Shown here piece after piece: positions 24,901-39,900 of a stretch of DNA of 64,000 nt. The notes under the pieces are model-generated. The model was not told the origin of the DNA. It did no database searches and saw only the letters and a program-made list of their open reading frames with translations. Source of the DNA: Formicarius rufipectus (Eukaryota > Chordata > Aves > Passeriformes > Formicariidae); assembly GCA_013399695.1 (NCBI GenBank), contig VXAU01000197.1, positions 778,303 to 842,302 on the forward strand, read 5' to 3'. Position 1 is the stretch's first letter, and the number at the start of each line of letters is the position of its first letter. Made by a program: the position numbers and the translations under genes.

Positions 24901-27900
24901 AAGAAAAAGAATTTGATGCTTTCAATGTCAAATAAATGTCAGGCCAGAGTGGAAGCAGCACAAACAGAAGGTTTTGTCAACTTCTCTAACAAAAAATGGA
25001 CCTTGCAGCCCAGTTTTTAAAGTATAGTATTTGGGTACTCAATTCTCAGGGATTTCAGTGTAAGCCAGAAATCTTAATGCCTTCAAGAACAGAAATTCTG
25101 CACCCATCCTCAAAGCACCATACCCAGGCAGGGACTACAGATGCTGAGAGGCAAGAGGAGGTGCTGCTGCTCCTCCCTCACTTGAACTGGAACACCCTTG
25201 GACATGCCACATCGAAGGTGTGGAGTGAACAGATCCTCTTCCCCTTCCTGCCAACCATTCTCTGCAGCTTTCTGGAAAACCTGGGAAGTTTCTATTAAAT
25301 GCAAACCTGCCTCCTGTTTGGTGCACTGCTTGAGTATTGGATAATCACAGGCAGAACTGCCCCCAAACCAGCTCTGCCTACAGAATTAAAGGTTTCCTTG
25401 AAACACAGACCTTGCTATAGAACTTAAATTCAGCCTAGAATGTGAGAGAAGACAACATGATCTGGAGAGAATTAGCTCCATGAAGCCTTGGCTGCCCAAA
25501 CACACACGCATGTAATACAGCCACAAGTACATTTATGTGCAAATTACAAAGAGATTGAGGCCCCAGCGTGTACCAATGAATGAGAGACTGCTGAAATGAA
25601 TAGAGAGAGCACAGAGACATTTTCCAAGAGGCAAAGGGGACCATTGCACAGCATCCAACTGCATCCTGGCCCCATCTTCACCATCCTACAGCAATGGTCT
25701 GCATTCACAAGCCACCAGAAAATCATAGGAGAAATTTTACAACAAAGCCACAGCAGCCACTACCTCAAAGCAGCTCTGACAGCTTCTTTGAAGCCACTTC
25801 ATTGCCTTTAAAATAGTGAAAAGACCCCAAACCCAATGGGCACTTTGTCTAGGATGGTTTTCAATGTCAATGCAGCTTTGTTATGGTAATATTATGCAAT
25901 TAAAAACTGAGCTTAAAACTACTCGTATAAAAGATTCTAAGCAGAAGCTGACATTTACTGTGGAGGTTTCTCATGCCTATAGAAAACTCTGAAAAGGTCA
26001 GTATAAATGTAAATAAGGTGAGATAGTTCCTCGCGAGCATAGAAATTTCCATCATCCTATGCCCATGCCTAAGCACTCACACTTGCACAGCAGTGTTACC
26101 AATGCCCTGGTGGCTTCTCATGGGCCATCAGAGTCCAGAGTTGGATCTAGAAATAGGCCTCCAGATTTCAGTGAGACGACTGGCACCAAATTTGAAGTGT
26201 TTCAGGGAAACTGGGATCCAGCCACGCAGAAAAGTGCCAACACAGTTTAACGTCGATGGGTTTGATCTCGGCACTGCTTTCAGCAGGCAGGTACGTCCCA
26301 CCTGGAAGGGACGTGCTTGTCAGAATTTAACTATTAAGCAAAACCTTGCAGCACTGCCCAAATCTGTGTCACACAGGCCTTTCCCAAGTCTTAAATTTTG
26401 GACACCAGCACTCTCCTGGAAGCAGCACTCGTATAACTGAATAAATGGGATTATGTCTCACGCTCCTAACAGCTCCAGCTTCTCACTCCTCGAGACACCC
26501 CAAACACTGCAATCCACACAACACCTCAGTCGTCCCTCGCATTTCTTACCTCTCCTCTCACACATCTGCAGGTCACCTTCTGTGCTCTCATGTCTTCTGA
26601 TGCAATGGGCAAAGTATTCCCAAAAGGGATGTGGGGAACCTACATCTGCAACGCACGCAGACTTCCAATTTCCTAAGTATTTAAAGATCACTGGGGACAC
26701 CCCATTTAAGGCAGATCCTTTTTTTAGACCTTCCTCGTGTCCCCTCATACTTTGAATGAGTCTTTGGAGATGTTTTTCTTGCTCATCATTTTAAAGCTCT
26801 CAGTAGGACAAGATGCAATTATATGCTCAGTCATGCTTACAGATTTGCTGGTTGTGATTTTCGAGGTCTCAAAACAAACCTCACCAGATTAAATCAGAAT
26901 CACAGAACATGCTGAGTTGGAAGGGACCCACAAGGAACATTGAGTCCAACTCTTAGCCCTGCACAGGACCATCCCCAAGGGTCACACCAAGTGTCTGAGA
27001 GTATCATCCAAATGCTTCTTGAGCTCTGTCAGCCTTGGTGCTGTGACCACTGCCCTGGGGAGCCTGTTCAGTGCCCAGCCACCCTCTGGGGGAAGAACCT
27101 TTTACTCATATCCAACATAGACCTTTCCTGACTCAACTTCAGGCCATTCCCTTGGGTCCTGACCCTGGTCCCCACAAAGCAGAGACCAGTGCCTGCCCCT
27201 TCTCTTCCCCTCCTGAGGAAGCTGTAACTGCAGTGAGGTCTCCCCTCCATCTCCTCCAGCTGAACACATCAAATGCCCTCAGCTGCTCCTCACACACTTC
27301 CCATCAAGGCCCTTCACCATCCTTGTTGCCCTCCATGGGACGCTCTCTAATGGTTTCATACCTTTCCTGTACTGCAGTGCCCCAAACTGCCCAATATTCA
27401 GGTGGGGCCACCCCAGTGCAGAGCACAGTGGGACAGTCCCCTCCGTCTCCTGGCCAGCGATGTGGGCCTGATGCCCCCCAGGACAGGGTTGACCCTCCTG
27501 GCTCCAGGGCACTGCTGACTCATGGTCAGCTTTCCACTGACCAGGTTCTTCCTGGCTTTGTGTGAGAGGGACAAGAAGAACTGACATTTGGAGTGGGCCT
27601 GCTTACCTGGCTCGTTAGCAAGCAAGGCAGATACAGCTTTAGGAATCACGAAGACTCCTCCCTGTTCCCAGCTCTGCCACTGAGCTGCTGTGGAACTGCA
27701 CAACTCACTTCAGCATGGCCCCTTTCCCCTCCCACACTACTCTGGTTTTGCTTACCTGGACTCAGCCTGTTCAAGTAGACTGTCCCAGTGTGTGAGGTAT
27801 TTACACTTTACTGAGGGTACTGGTGGAAGAGAACACAAAGTTGATCTAAATGTCTACAAAATCGACAATATTTTCAGTAAAGAGGTGTGCAAAACACAAC

Positions 27901-30900
27901 TAAACTGGATATGAGAGGCAAGGACTGCTCTTCACAGTCTCCTTCTAGAGCTGCCTGAATCAGGGTTTATTCCTGCACAGACAAATAACATTTCATGCTA
28001 TTACAGACTTCCAATTTTCCTTATGATCAAGACACAGAAAATTCAGGGCTGAAACTAATGGTCTATGAGGCTGAACTAAAAACGCTCTCCCTTCTACCAC
28101 ATACTGATCAACATTCACTCTGATCACCAGAAAACACCTGGGTCAGCTATCAGGCTCTCAGTGGGTTCAGGGCAACCAGCAGTTGGATTGACATTGCTTT
28201 CTAAACCATGCAGAGGCAAGATTCCCCCCACCTCCAGTTGACAGGTAAATTTAAGTGACTGCTTTACAATGTAAAATGCCTGCCTCTCACTTCAAGGTCA
28301 TTTTTCTTCAATCCACAGTTAGAGGTATATGGCACATTAAGGAATATCATTCCCCTGTCACGTTGTAGAAGAGGGGGAGCTTTTAAGCCTGTGCAGAGCA
28401 CTTGGGGTTATGGAAATAAATATGGCTTTATATAGCAGCTTTCACACTGAAGGTATCTCAGCGTGGTTTACAAAGTAATGACTCAGATAATAGGGCTGCA
28501 GCAGCTGTGCAGGTACACACACTAGAAATCAATGCTGAGAAAACAGAAGTCTTAATTTTTGATTCTCTTTATTTGTTCTTCTGCAAAACATGGCTGCAGC
28601 TTCAGTCTGACTAATGAGCATCAGTGGCTTCTGCAATTTAGAAGGTCGACATTCCAGTTTATTTTAACTTTGAGATTAACTCCATGATTAAAGCTCTCCA
28701 TTAACTGTAAGAAACATTGGTCAAGTAGAAGTGGAGAAAATGCATGTACCTCCTTGCCTTTGGCTGCACTATAAGGAAGGCTTCCTTGCCTGAGCTCCAG
28801 TACCTCAATTTGCAATTAGTTCAGAATCACATAACTATTTCATTTTCATTCACCTTTCTCTCCCTCATCATTAGCTGTTATAAGCAGACCCTCAAAGGCT
28901 GATTAACAGAGTGTTGTGAAGACTCCATGGGCTACTGTGCTGGCACCAGAGAAAGTACATAATCTAACTAAAAATATATTTGCTCCTTTCCCAGGTGCTA
29001 TGGACACCTCCATGGACTGTCCAATCTTCTCCTCCTCTGAGTCACCTAAACCAGCTGTCATGGATTAAGTTGTTTAGGAAAAACATGCTGGTTTTATGTA
29101 GACACACTTCTTCTGGCTGACTTTGTAATTAGTTAGTAAGAGTAACACATAACAACCTGAAAGAGAGCATGGGAGGTCACCTGGGCCAGCTTCCTGCTCA
29201 AAGCAGGCTCAATGCCCAATTTAGACAGTTATTCATGCTATTGTCCAGCCAGGTCCTGAAATCCTTCAGTGACAGAGAACCCCTCAAAACCCCTCTGAAG
29301 AACCTGCTCCAGTGCCTAATTACAGGGCATTAGCCTGCATTTTTGTGGACAGCAGTAATCCCAGATGGGACAGACAAGTGCTTTCAGTGAGGTTCAAGAT
29401 ATGTCTGTCCAGGGCTGAGTTCTGAAGGCACCAGAGTCATGCAGGGCTCCCCCACATCCATTCCTGGTACTCCTGAAGGCACAGCCTTCACAACACTCAC
29501 CCAGAGCTGGAACTACTACCTTTACTTCTGCTCACACTATTTCTGGAAATCTGGCAAGGGATTTAAATCAACACTACACCATTCTCCTTCCTCAGCTGTT
29601 CTGAAACTTTCTGCTGTTTCCTTGTCAAGCAGCTTTGTCAGCACAACTTTGCTGCGGTCCTTTTGATGGACACAAGAGACAACCGTAACTTTGTGCAACC
29701 AGGTTTCTGTAATTGATTTTGACCTGAAATTCCATCTCAATTCTGACAGAAGCAGAGCTCCTCTTCCCTGAGCTTCATGGCAATTCTGGCCAGGCAGTCA
29801 TGACAACTCTCTGATTCGTGCCCCTCTTCAAAGCATCATCTCATTATTTACACTTATACTAAAAGGAGGGGGGAAATATCTGAGATTTCATTGTCACTGT
29901 TTCTTAACGATGTAAATGGTATGGCAGAAGCTGACAATGCAACAGTGATGGATGGATGGATGTATGGATGGGGCAAGTCTCACTGCAGTGACTGAGTCCC
30001 AGGACTGAGGCAGTTACTTGGGACAAGCACTTCCCCACCAACTCCTGCTTTTATTCCTGGCAGGCTTTCTTGGCACATTCTCATTTTATAAACAGTCCTT
30101 GAGCATCATCTGTATAATGAGCAACACTGTAATAACAGCCATTCCATTTTAGAGTAACAATTATAATCGCTTTTAGAACAGAAATGCTAAACAAGACATG
30201 CAAAAACACATACATAACCCCAAGCGTGGAGAGGGAAGTGTATTAACCATTCTCTGCAGGGCAAACGGCACAGGAAAAGCTGTGAGAAGAAAAAACATAC
30301 GACTGACAATTACGGTTTTCCAACACTAGTTTTTCATCAGAAATATTAGCCAAGTGGAAAGAACATGAAAATCCAAGCAGTGTTTGAAGAGTTAAGATCC
30401 TGCACTGCCAGAGAACACATCAAACATTTGAGTTATGCACTGGTTTCTGTACATACCTATCTATACAAAGCACCACAAATAATACAGTTGAACTTGCAAC
30501 AGGCACAGTGAGAATGCAAAAGTAATTCACAGTATTATGTATTTTCAAAATACTCTCTGCAACATGGACTCCTCAGTCCATTCCTACAATATCCCCTTGG
30601 GGCAAGCTACACTACCATCCACCTTTAACAGAAATGATGTTTATATTTGATTTTTCTATCACTGTGGTGCTAGCAATAGTTAGGAATCACAATACTTCTG
30701 TAAAAACAGCAAAATTCTGCCTATGTATCACATGCACTCCACCTGCATTGGTTATTACAGCAGCAGTGAAAACACTAATTACTTTTGTGAAGGTAATTAT
30801 TCTAGTTATTATTTTAGGGAAGTTATTTTTCTAGTGAAGACAGTGGAAGTAGCAGACACTTCAGGAATATGTTCACTACAGCCCCAGCAACTGAGGGCAA

Positions 30901-33900
30901 TTAACTTGCCTACAGACACTTGGCAAGTCGGTAGCGATGTTGGAATGGGAAAATGAGACTTTAATCCATCCAGCTCTGTCTTTTGCTGAAGATCCAGATC
31001 ACTCCATCTCCTTATTAGCTGCTGCAATTACCATGTTCTCTAGTGAAGCTCCTGCTGTTTAGGTTTTCATAGGCTACTTTATTATGCAAGTATATATAGG
31101 CTGTTCTAGTTTAAGATGTGTAAGTCTCATTTTCTGTGCATTTATAACTTGGCCACAAATTCACATCAAGTTGGAAAGGGAATTTACCACCTGGGATTCT
31201 TGCCTTTTGAAGATACTGCTAGTTATTGTAGCAGATCTAAATTCCTGGGTGTCAGCCTTAGGCAAGAAGGAGCTGGAAGGTGACTACTGAAGTTATTTTG
31301 TAGTCCCATGAGAGCTACAGCTGAAAGGACCTAAAGGTGGAGAGGAGAAATCTCCAACTGTGAGCTTTTCCTTTCCATGCACTGAGGAAGACTAAACATT
31401 GAAGAATGCAAGAGAGGGATAAAGAGGAGTAGCTGTGGTTGTTGATTCACTATTTCCAAGATAACCAATGTACCTGAGAGGTGAGTCAGATTTTTCTCAT
31501 TCAGAAGTAGTCTAACACAATTCAGAAACAAACCTGTGTTCCTAACTCATCTTGCATGTTACCTCCAGCTGTGAAGACAGAGGTAGAAGACAAAGGGAAA
31601 AAGAGGAGTTCTACAAGCAAACAAATTATAGCAGAGCCAAGTAGAGATGGATAACAATCACCAACCCTATGACTTCACAAAGAGCTTCATATCCTCAATT
31701 CCATATAAACAGAGAGCTGCATGAAATTCTCTATCACTGCCATTGCTCCTCCTGCCTCTCTGTCCCAGAAGTTGTTCCCCACCATTCCCTCAAATTAAAC
31801 TTCAGAGCTACATGACCTAAACCTGAAAGACATTCACATTAAAAAGTGTCCATACTGGAGGTGGGGAGGCCATAGTGGCATTTAAATATCACAGCTGAAA
31901 TGTATTTTTCCGTTTATACTGATTATATATCCTCTGTGTGGCCAAACTCTTCCAAGTTCCCAACTCAAATCTTCCTGATACAATCTCTCTTAACTGGGCC
32001 CTCTGTGGGATAGTCCAGTCACACAAACATTGTGCTTTCCCTTACTACAGCTGCAAGAGCTTTTCTGTTCCAGAGATGTCATTCCACCCTTAGCCTGTCT
32101 TATCTGTAAATCCAGTTTCTGCCTGGAAAGTCCCTACGGACACAGCAAGGGACTGGAAATCACAGCTCAGCACTGCAATGTCGAGACGTTCTCAGAAGCA
32201 CAACAGCAACAGTTTGACAAACATTGCAGCAACTACCAGGATGCAAAGCCCAAACTATTCCTCACATTCCTGACCAGACAGATAACACCAGGGCAAGGGC
32301 TGGTCCTGGAACAGTCTCAGATTCCTCTCACATGATTTGGTGGAACAACTAAACCCCACACAGCAGAGCTGCGAGTCTCAGCAGCACGACAGTGCAGTTA
32401 CTGGGGAGGGCTTCAGTCATACCATTAGTATTTCTCCCAGAAAAATATCTGTTTCCTCAAGGTCTCCAAAGGAAGAATGTTGTATAATAGAATCATATTA
32501 ATAAGTGAAAAGAATTAGTGGCAGAGTTCAGCAAGGTCACACACACTTGGGAAAAGCAAGGTTGAACTGTGAGACCTCACTTACTGATATTTGAATATTC
32601 CTGCAGAAATACCTACTGTGAATACACAATATTACATGGCCACATGACTACAAGTGATCACACCCACCAGTGATGACAGTAAAATGACAAAAAAGGCAGA
32701 CATGAATCCTGCACCTCAGGCCAGTGCTGATGCCAAGACAATGCATGCCAACCTCAGTGGGTAACACATGTACGTAGCGGTGGACAAACACTGTCATACC
32801 CGGGTAACTACTGAACTACAGGCACCACAGCAGGCACCTGAATGTCAAGACTGCTAAAAGGACATAGCAGTTGAACACAACCATCTTCAGCCTAGAAATA
32901 ACCTAACAAAACAAGCAGACCATTAAAGAACCCTGGACACTTAGTGATGTAACAGTTCTCTCTACAAAGGTTTGCTGACTGCTACACAATAGAGCACTTT
33001 GCTTTATTAAATCCAGATTCTACCAGTACAGTGGAATACAAAAACATAACCGTGCCCATTACATGTTTGCCAAAGTCCTGTTGCAGCATCATACACCAAG
33101 ATAAAAGCCCAAGACATCTGCCCAGCTGCTGCCATTCAATGCACTGCATGACAACCTCTCACCATGGGTAACTGTGAAGATGCCACGTGGGGAGAATCTG
33201 CTGCTGGAACTGCTCACCTCGTTAAATACCTGTCTAAAATGGGAGGAGGTTGGAGTTGTTTTGTTTTCTAAACTTTATGTCATGGGGTTATGTAGAAGGC
33301 AACAGAGGTCATTCCATGGGCAATATCCTTTAAAGGTCAAGCTGTTCAAGGCTTACTACCTGCACAAAAGCAACAATGAGGGAACAAACCTTAAGGAATG
33401 TGCTAATGATTTATTTCATGCAACATCGGTGCAGCGAGGCCAGTTCATCCCAAGACACTGTGAATTGCTAATGACCAGCACTGCCTTAAAGTCAAGCAGT
33501 CTGCGTGTGTATGACACAAAGAACTGACTGATCTGGCCACAGGCAGCAAGAATTGGGAACAGCTGCTGACAGGGAACACTGTGGCAACAAACCAGTGTTT
33601 GTCCAACAGGTTTTAAATTCAGCTGTCCCTGCAAAGTGAGTCAGACACTTCTACTTGCTCCTTCTCCTGCCTTGTTGGCCTATATAAAACTTCTCAAGCA
33701 AGAACTGCAAAATGTTTCTAATCTGGTACAATCCTACAGCAAGTTTCCTTTCAGGTACCCAGAAGTATTCACTGGGACTAGGATGGAGACAGAAGTCAAA
33801 GATAAACACCTCATCTCTGCAGAAGAGTCACCACCACCCATCACTGCTCACCACACCTCGAGTTTACAGAGAACTTCTGTTTTCTGTACTCTCTGTAAAA

Positions 33901-36900
33901 AAAACTCTGAAAAGAACAACACCCCTACTGGAATGATTTTCTGTTTTAAGGCAGTCTTACCAACTTAACTATTGGTGACAGAATTTTGCACTCCATTTGA
34001 AATTCACACTGAGTGAGTAACCATTAAACCTCTCAGTTTGTGACTCCTGTAAGAAGCACACACATCACTGAAACACAGAAGGTGTCAGTGAGTCATTACA
34101 GACAACAACTCCTACAGGCTCAGGCCAGTGCACTTGAAAAGAAAATACCAGTTCAATAACTCATTTACCATTAGTTCAAATTGCTTGAGTTGTCATGTTA
34201 AGGACCAGAAGGTATTTCAGAGTCATTGTTTCCATTGGAAGAATGTGTCTTAGGGCAGAAACAAGACATGAGACAAAAGTACTCCTGGACTTCCAATTCA
34301 CATTCCAGATGCATCTCCCCATATGACTTCTCACTCCCTTCAGTGCAGCTCTAACCTCACAATTTATGTTCTACATAATCAAATTTAACAGATCCATGAA
34401 GATCCCAAATAAGGAGTTTCCATGTGCAGGGCACAGCTCAGGAGGTCAGGAAGCAGCCCATGCACATGTTAGCCAGCTCTGAAGACACAAGGAATGTTCC
34501 ACCTAAGAATTAGAGGTAGAGCATTCCAGAACAATTAGCAGTCAGCTGTGAAAAGGATGTTTACACAAGAAGGGAAAAATCCACATGTGCCTGCTCTGAA
34601 TTTCTTGCAAATGTTGGGAAAAAGAATGGGAATTTACAGGTACCAGGCTTGAGAAAGTTTGGCACGGGCAGACTCCACATGGGAATTTTCCCACTCAAGG
34701 CAATAAATTTTCTGACTCAAAACACTGAAGACAGATGAGAAATCTTTCATTGCTCTGTAAATGATGAAAAACACATGAGACCTAAGTGAACACTCAGATT
34801 AGTAAAGCAACAGAAGTAAGAAATACTTAATAATTCTGATAGGAATTCACAACAACGTGCATGAAATACTCCAAAGATGTTAATACAAGAACATTTTATT
34901 TGCTCTCACAGATCTTCCCAGTCCCTCAATTTTTACCAGCAGGCCCAGAAATGTCTGGATGGTACCATTAATCAATCAGTGTTACTCACTTACAATGCAA
35001 CAATCAAAATTAATGATTGAAGGGAGCTGGAAAAGGCAGGTTGAGTGCTTGAGTCAACTTGTAAAGATTTAAAGAAAGCAAATTTAAATGGCAGTGAAAT
35101 GCAAACAGCACCCAATCTTAATTACAAACCTGAAGCCAAAGTAAAGCTTCAGTGAAGCTTCTCCTTCCACTACATGTTGCCTTTAGCTGAAGACAAATTG
35201 CTGGCACTTTTGTAATCTACTAAGTTAAAGTCATTACCCTGACAGTGCCAGGAAGTCTAATTTCCTGGAGCAGTAATACAAAGATTTATAAGGGAATTTA
35301 AACACTCACCTTCTGGAATAGAAAATCTATCATCAGCATCAGGCTACATGGAAAGTGACTGAGGATCTCAGACAATGGAGAAGAAGAAATTCACCTGCTG
35401 ACAAGTTCATCCAAAATCTCATTCCCCGCCTACACAGGCTGCTGACCGGGGTAAGTGTATTCACAAAGCTGAGCTTTCAGATAAATCCAGCTTTTCTGGG
35501 AGGTCCCCGGTGCAACAAAACAGACTTGTTCAATTACAAGCAGCTTTAGCACTTGTTCAGTATTTCAGCACAACTCTCCCCTAAATATGTTCCCATTAAA
35601 GTGGAAGTTAGCTTAAGTAATCAAAATGGAAAAGATGAATTAGTAACCACTCAAATAACTGATTCAAAAGAGAAAATGAGTTAGCTTATCCACCAGGCTA
35701 AAATGTACCTGCACATCTCCTTATGGCTGAAAAATTCCAACTCCCTGATTAGATAAATTGAAATTAGAGCTGAACTTCAAACCCCAGAGCACCTTAGAGC
35801 ATCTCCTCTTACACCATCAGATGTGTGTGTGTGTGTGCATAAACAAGAAGCCATGAGATTTGCTTAAGCCAAACAGCAGAAGTCTGGATTTAATTAGGAA
35901 TAACCTAATGCTGATTCCATATAAAAACTGTTCTGCTCTTCTGGTCTTTTTCCTCCCATGCTCCAGCACTGAGGAAGAGTGGTGGACAACCCAACATCTT
36001 CACATTAGGAGGATTAAATGCTACAACCTCTGTAGCATCTTTGGAGGGCTGACACACATCAATCCTGACTCTTCCCAGCAACCCTTATCCAGGCTGCCAT
36101 CTGAGACACTGCTTTCCACTGCACAGATATGATTAATCCTGATGTCTCCCGAGTGCATGAGCCTCCTGTTCCTGCTCAGAAATAAGGTCTCTGTGAACAA
36201 AGCAGAGGAGTTGTACTACACCACACATTTACAGTGGACACAGGAGAATCAGCACCCACACTGTGGTGCTGTAGAGGAGGCAGCCAGCACCACTATCACT
36301 GACCTACTTTGTACTGGGGAAGAGATTTCTGCAAGACTTTTTCCCCCCTCCTCACAAAAGCAGCAATTTTTGAAAGTCCTAAATTTAGCAAGGTTCTGAG
36401 GACAGCATTCATAATTTCTTGTCAGTGCTGTTCCCTTCTCTGTGCAAGCTCTTACCACTTCCCCCTGAAATTTATCCTCTCTGACTGTCAGAAAAAAAAA
36501 ATACGCTTTCAAAAAAGAGGAAACAAGAAGCTTCTCTTCCACAATCTTTCCTCCTGAGGACAGCAGCACTCTGGACACTGCCAGAGCACATAAATTTATT
36601 TTCTAATATCAGATGAGACAGCTTCCGAAAGCACTGCAAGTTCTCCCATCTGACATTATCCAGTTTACCACAGATAACAACCCTGAACTGGAAGCTTTCC
36701 CCTGCCAGAATGCCTAGCACATAAAATTATTAAAGGCTTAGAAATGGTTTCAGGGCTGCTCAAATGATGTGCTGCAGCAAAATCTGATTCCCATTAAAAA
36801 ACCAAGAGCAATCAGGAGAAGTCCACAGTTCATCACTCTGAAAAAAAGAATTGTCTTCATTCATTCATTCCTCTCCAGAACAAACAGATTCCAGAGAAAA

Positions 36901-39900
36901 CAATAAAATACTAGAATTTAAATCAGGTTTTAACTTACCAGACTCTTTGGATTGTTCAGAATATGAAGTTGTTCCTGAGCTGCTGTACCACGACCTAAAG
37001 AAGGACTGAGAAACCTCTGCCTCCCACACAGACATGAGCCAGACCCTATCCAAAATCTACAAAAGTTTCTGGTTTTATGATGTTTGGCTAACAGGACAGG
37101 CAGGGATTCCTACAATTAAAGTAATTTAGAGAGTAAAAGTTTCCAGAGATCATAGAAAATAGGTCTGAACTAGTTTGCTACTGCTACGTTGTGGTCTTTC
37201 AAGCAATTGTAAGCACACTCACAGCCAAGCTCAGTGGTCATACCTAAGAACAGCTTGGAGGGAAACCATCATGCCAAGTTCTTGAAACCTCATCTGTAGA
37301 TCCACCAGATGAGCTTCATGGATGTTGACGAAAAAGAGAACACTACATCCCAATACTTGTTAACTACCATAATGTTCATTTGCTGCACTGCATGAACAAA
37401 TCTTATTATTGCAGTTTCATTTGCCCAGAAAGATTCCAGATGAAAACTTCCTTTAATATGGCTTTAATAATACATGAAAGAGATTAATCCATAATTGTTG
37501 ATTTTTGAAATAGCACTTCATTGTGTCACTCAATCTGAGGGCTTTTGATCATTAAAACTTGCATGATTTTTCAATCCTAGTAACAAGGTTCTGCTCAGCT
37601 GAGAGCTGATTTCATCAGAGCCAATTATATTCCATGGCAGAGATCAGACCAGAGCTCTTAAGGGTTTTAAAACTGCAATTTTATTTTCCTTATTTTACTG
37701 AACAATTCGAAGTTCAAGCAACCTTGTCGGAACCTTTAATATCCAGGAACTCTCATGCAAACTAGATGCTTGGCAGGAAGTACCAGGAAAAAGGTGAACA
37801 GAAATGCATCACTGGCTTAAGCAAGTGAGTAATTCCTCATGTCTTTTTCTGTGTCAAAGGGCTTCTTTCAAAATGCTGCAGGAGAAATCTCCTGACCTTA
37901 TCTAGCATGAGATATGTAGTCTTTTTGACTTAGATTAAATGGGGGTATCTTGAAATTATCAAACCTCTTCAAGAGTGTGAGATTTCTAGCAACTGAGTAT
38001 GATAACAAGCTGTGTAAGCCCTGAGACAGATACAGCTCCCACCAGATCTGCCACATCATTTCTTACAGTACAGAGCCACATGAAAATATTTTACCTCATT
38101 TCAAAGAAAGTTATGCAAGACATTTCTTCACAGAAATTCTTGATTTCCATCTTTTCTCTTTAGTGGCATCTACATTTCAGTGACATTTAGAAAGGAATGG
38201 AAATGCTGAAGCCCTTGGTCTATTTTACATTCCTTTCTTTTCCTGAATCCTTAAGATACCTCTTTGCTCTGCACTGAAATCAACACCCAGCCCTGAACTG
38301 ACGGCATTCCAGTGAAGGCTGCTTAGGAGAAGTTTCCTGCAGCTCTCCCAATGGCAGGGCACTGCAGCTTCTAAGAGCTACATTAGTATCTTGAATCTTG
38401 CATTATTACAAAAGATTCACTGTACCTTGTGCAATAATGCACCAAATGAAACGTGGTGTTTGGACATGATGCCAGAAACTGTATCCACTGTAAACAGGTT
38501 AGGTCTATCTGTATGTTAGGATTAGCTTGCATATCATCAGTAAGAGCTTCACTGTGAATCTGAGCGTGCAGCACTGTATTTGTGTAATTATTATACCATT
38601 CCTGACTATCAGTACATCTCTAAGGATGTGGCCTCTGCTGTTGCCCTCAGTTAACAGCAATGAAACTGAAGCACAAATCAGTCATTTTGATCAAGGTCAC
38701 TAAAAGGGCATAACTCAGGTTCATAATACTGGTCATCCCACATACATGGACCTCTCTACTGAGTCACACTGTCTCTTCATACTCTCCAAAATCCTGTAAG
38801 TGATGGGGGAAGAGTTTAAAATTTTTCTTCTGAGGAATACTCAGGCAGTTCAGGGTATTCACCAGGGTGCTCTGGGAGGCTGACAGGGTGGCACCGCAGC
38901 AGTTGCTATGGCAATGGCTGAATCTTTGCAGTGACACCGCACACACTTCAAATCAAAACCCGTGCAAGCCTCAAAACACCATCCAATGCCTTACGAATTC
39001 TGACAAGATCTCAAATCAGCTCCTAATCCCCAATTAAAAAAAGTATCACAAGTGCAAGACTGGAATGCAGATTGTGAAAGATTTCACCTCTGCCAGGGCT
39101 GAATACAGAAGGGCAATGGAGACGCATTTTTCTGTGAACCTCTGGATTTTGGAAAACAAGCAGCACTGCTCACTACAGACAGGGAGCAATCCTGTGCTCA
39201 GGGGAAGACTATCAGGACAGGCAAAAACCTCCTTCCCTGCCATCACTTTCCAATTGGACAGAACACTGACTAATGACAGAAATGCCAGGGAAGGGAAAAG
39301 GTTTGTGCAAGTCCCTTCCCCCAGTGCACTGCACAACTCCTTACAGTTGTGTCTGCTGCAGCTGCTCCACAAATGGAGCTGTAAAGGAAGAGAGAGCAGT
39401 GCTCAGCCCCCTCTGGAGTTACAGTCACCTAACACCAAACCAGACTGCTGCAAGATTCCACCAATTCAGCAGCTTTATATAAAAGCTGGTTATATCCAGT
39501 ATTGAATCCTAGATAACAACACACACTGACACATCCATTATTTCAATGAACTGACTAGAAAAGAAAGAGATCAGCCTGATATGCTCATGTCTTTTAAGTT
39601 CTTATAAGAGTCTCCAGCTCCCAGGCTACTTGTTATTTCCAAGAGCACAAACATCAGCATTACCTTTTGCTGCTTCAGACCGCTTAGGCAAATCAAGTGT
39701 ATCAAAATTCCTGTCCAAATCTCCATTCTTCTTTCCTGTGCAGAAAAACAGAAGACAACAGATGGAAAAGGCTGACAGCATACTGACAGGTAAGTTACTG
39801 TCATGTGCATCTACAAGATGAGAGAAGATACAAACCCAGAATATAAATCACAGACTATTACCCATAATTGTATGTATCTGGCTTGCAGTCCAGCTGCACA

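Larger units (their letters stand above)
14013..39663 (-). other. ARVCF: ARVCF giant intron D-E (25651 nt, phase 1)
   Basis: GTAATG donor, CCTGCAG acceptor. It separates the basic loop from the next armadillo repeat. It holds two CR1-like fragments (26892-27560 and 29170-29340), an A40 tract (18947-18986), a short GATG repeat near 29947, a TG run near 35822, and GC-richer stop-poor stretches such as 23640-24030. No nested gene on either strand was recognised. Confidence 0.85.

Noticed and set aside
27071..27565. 164-codon + strand open frame
   Set aside because: It is the antisense of the CR1 3' region, which is commonly stop-poor in this orientation.
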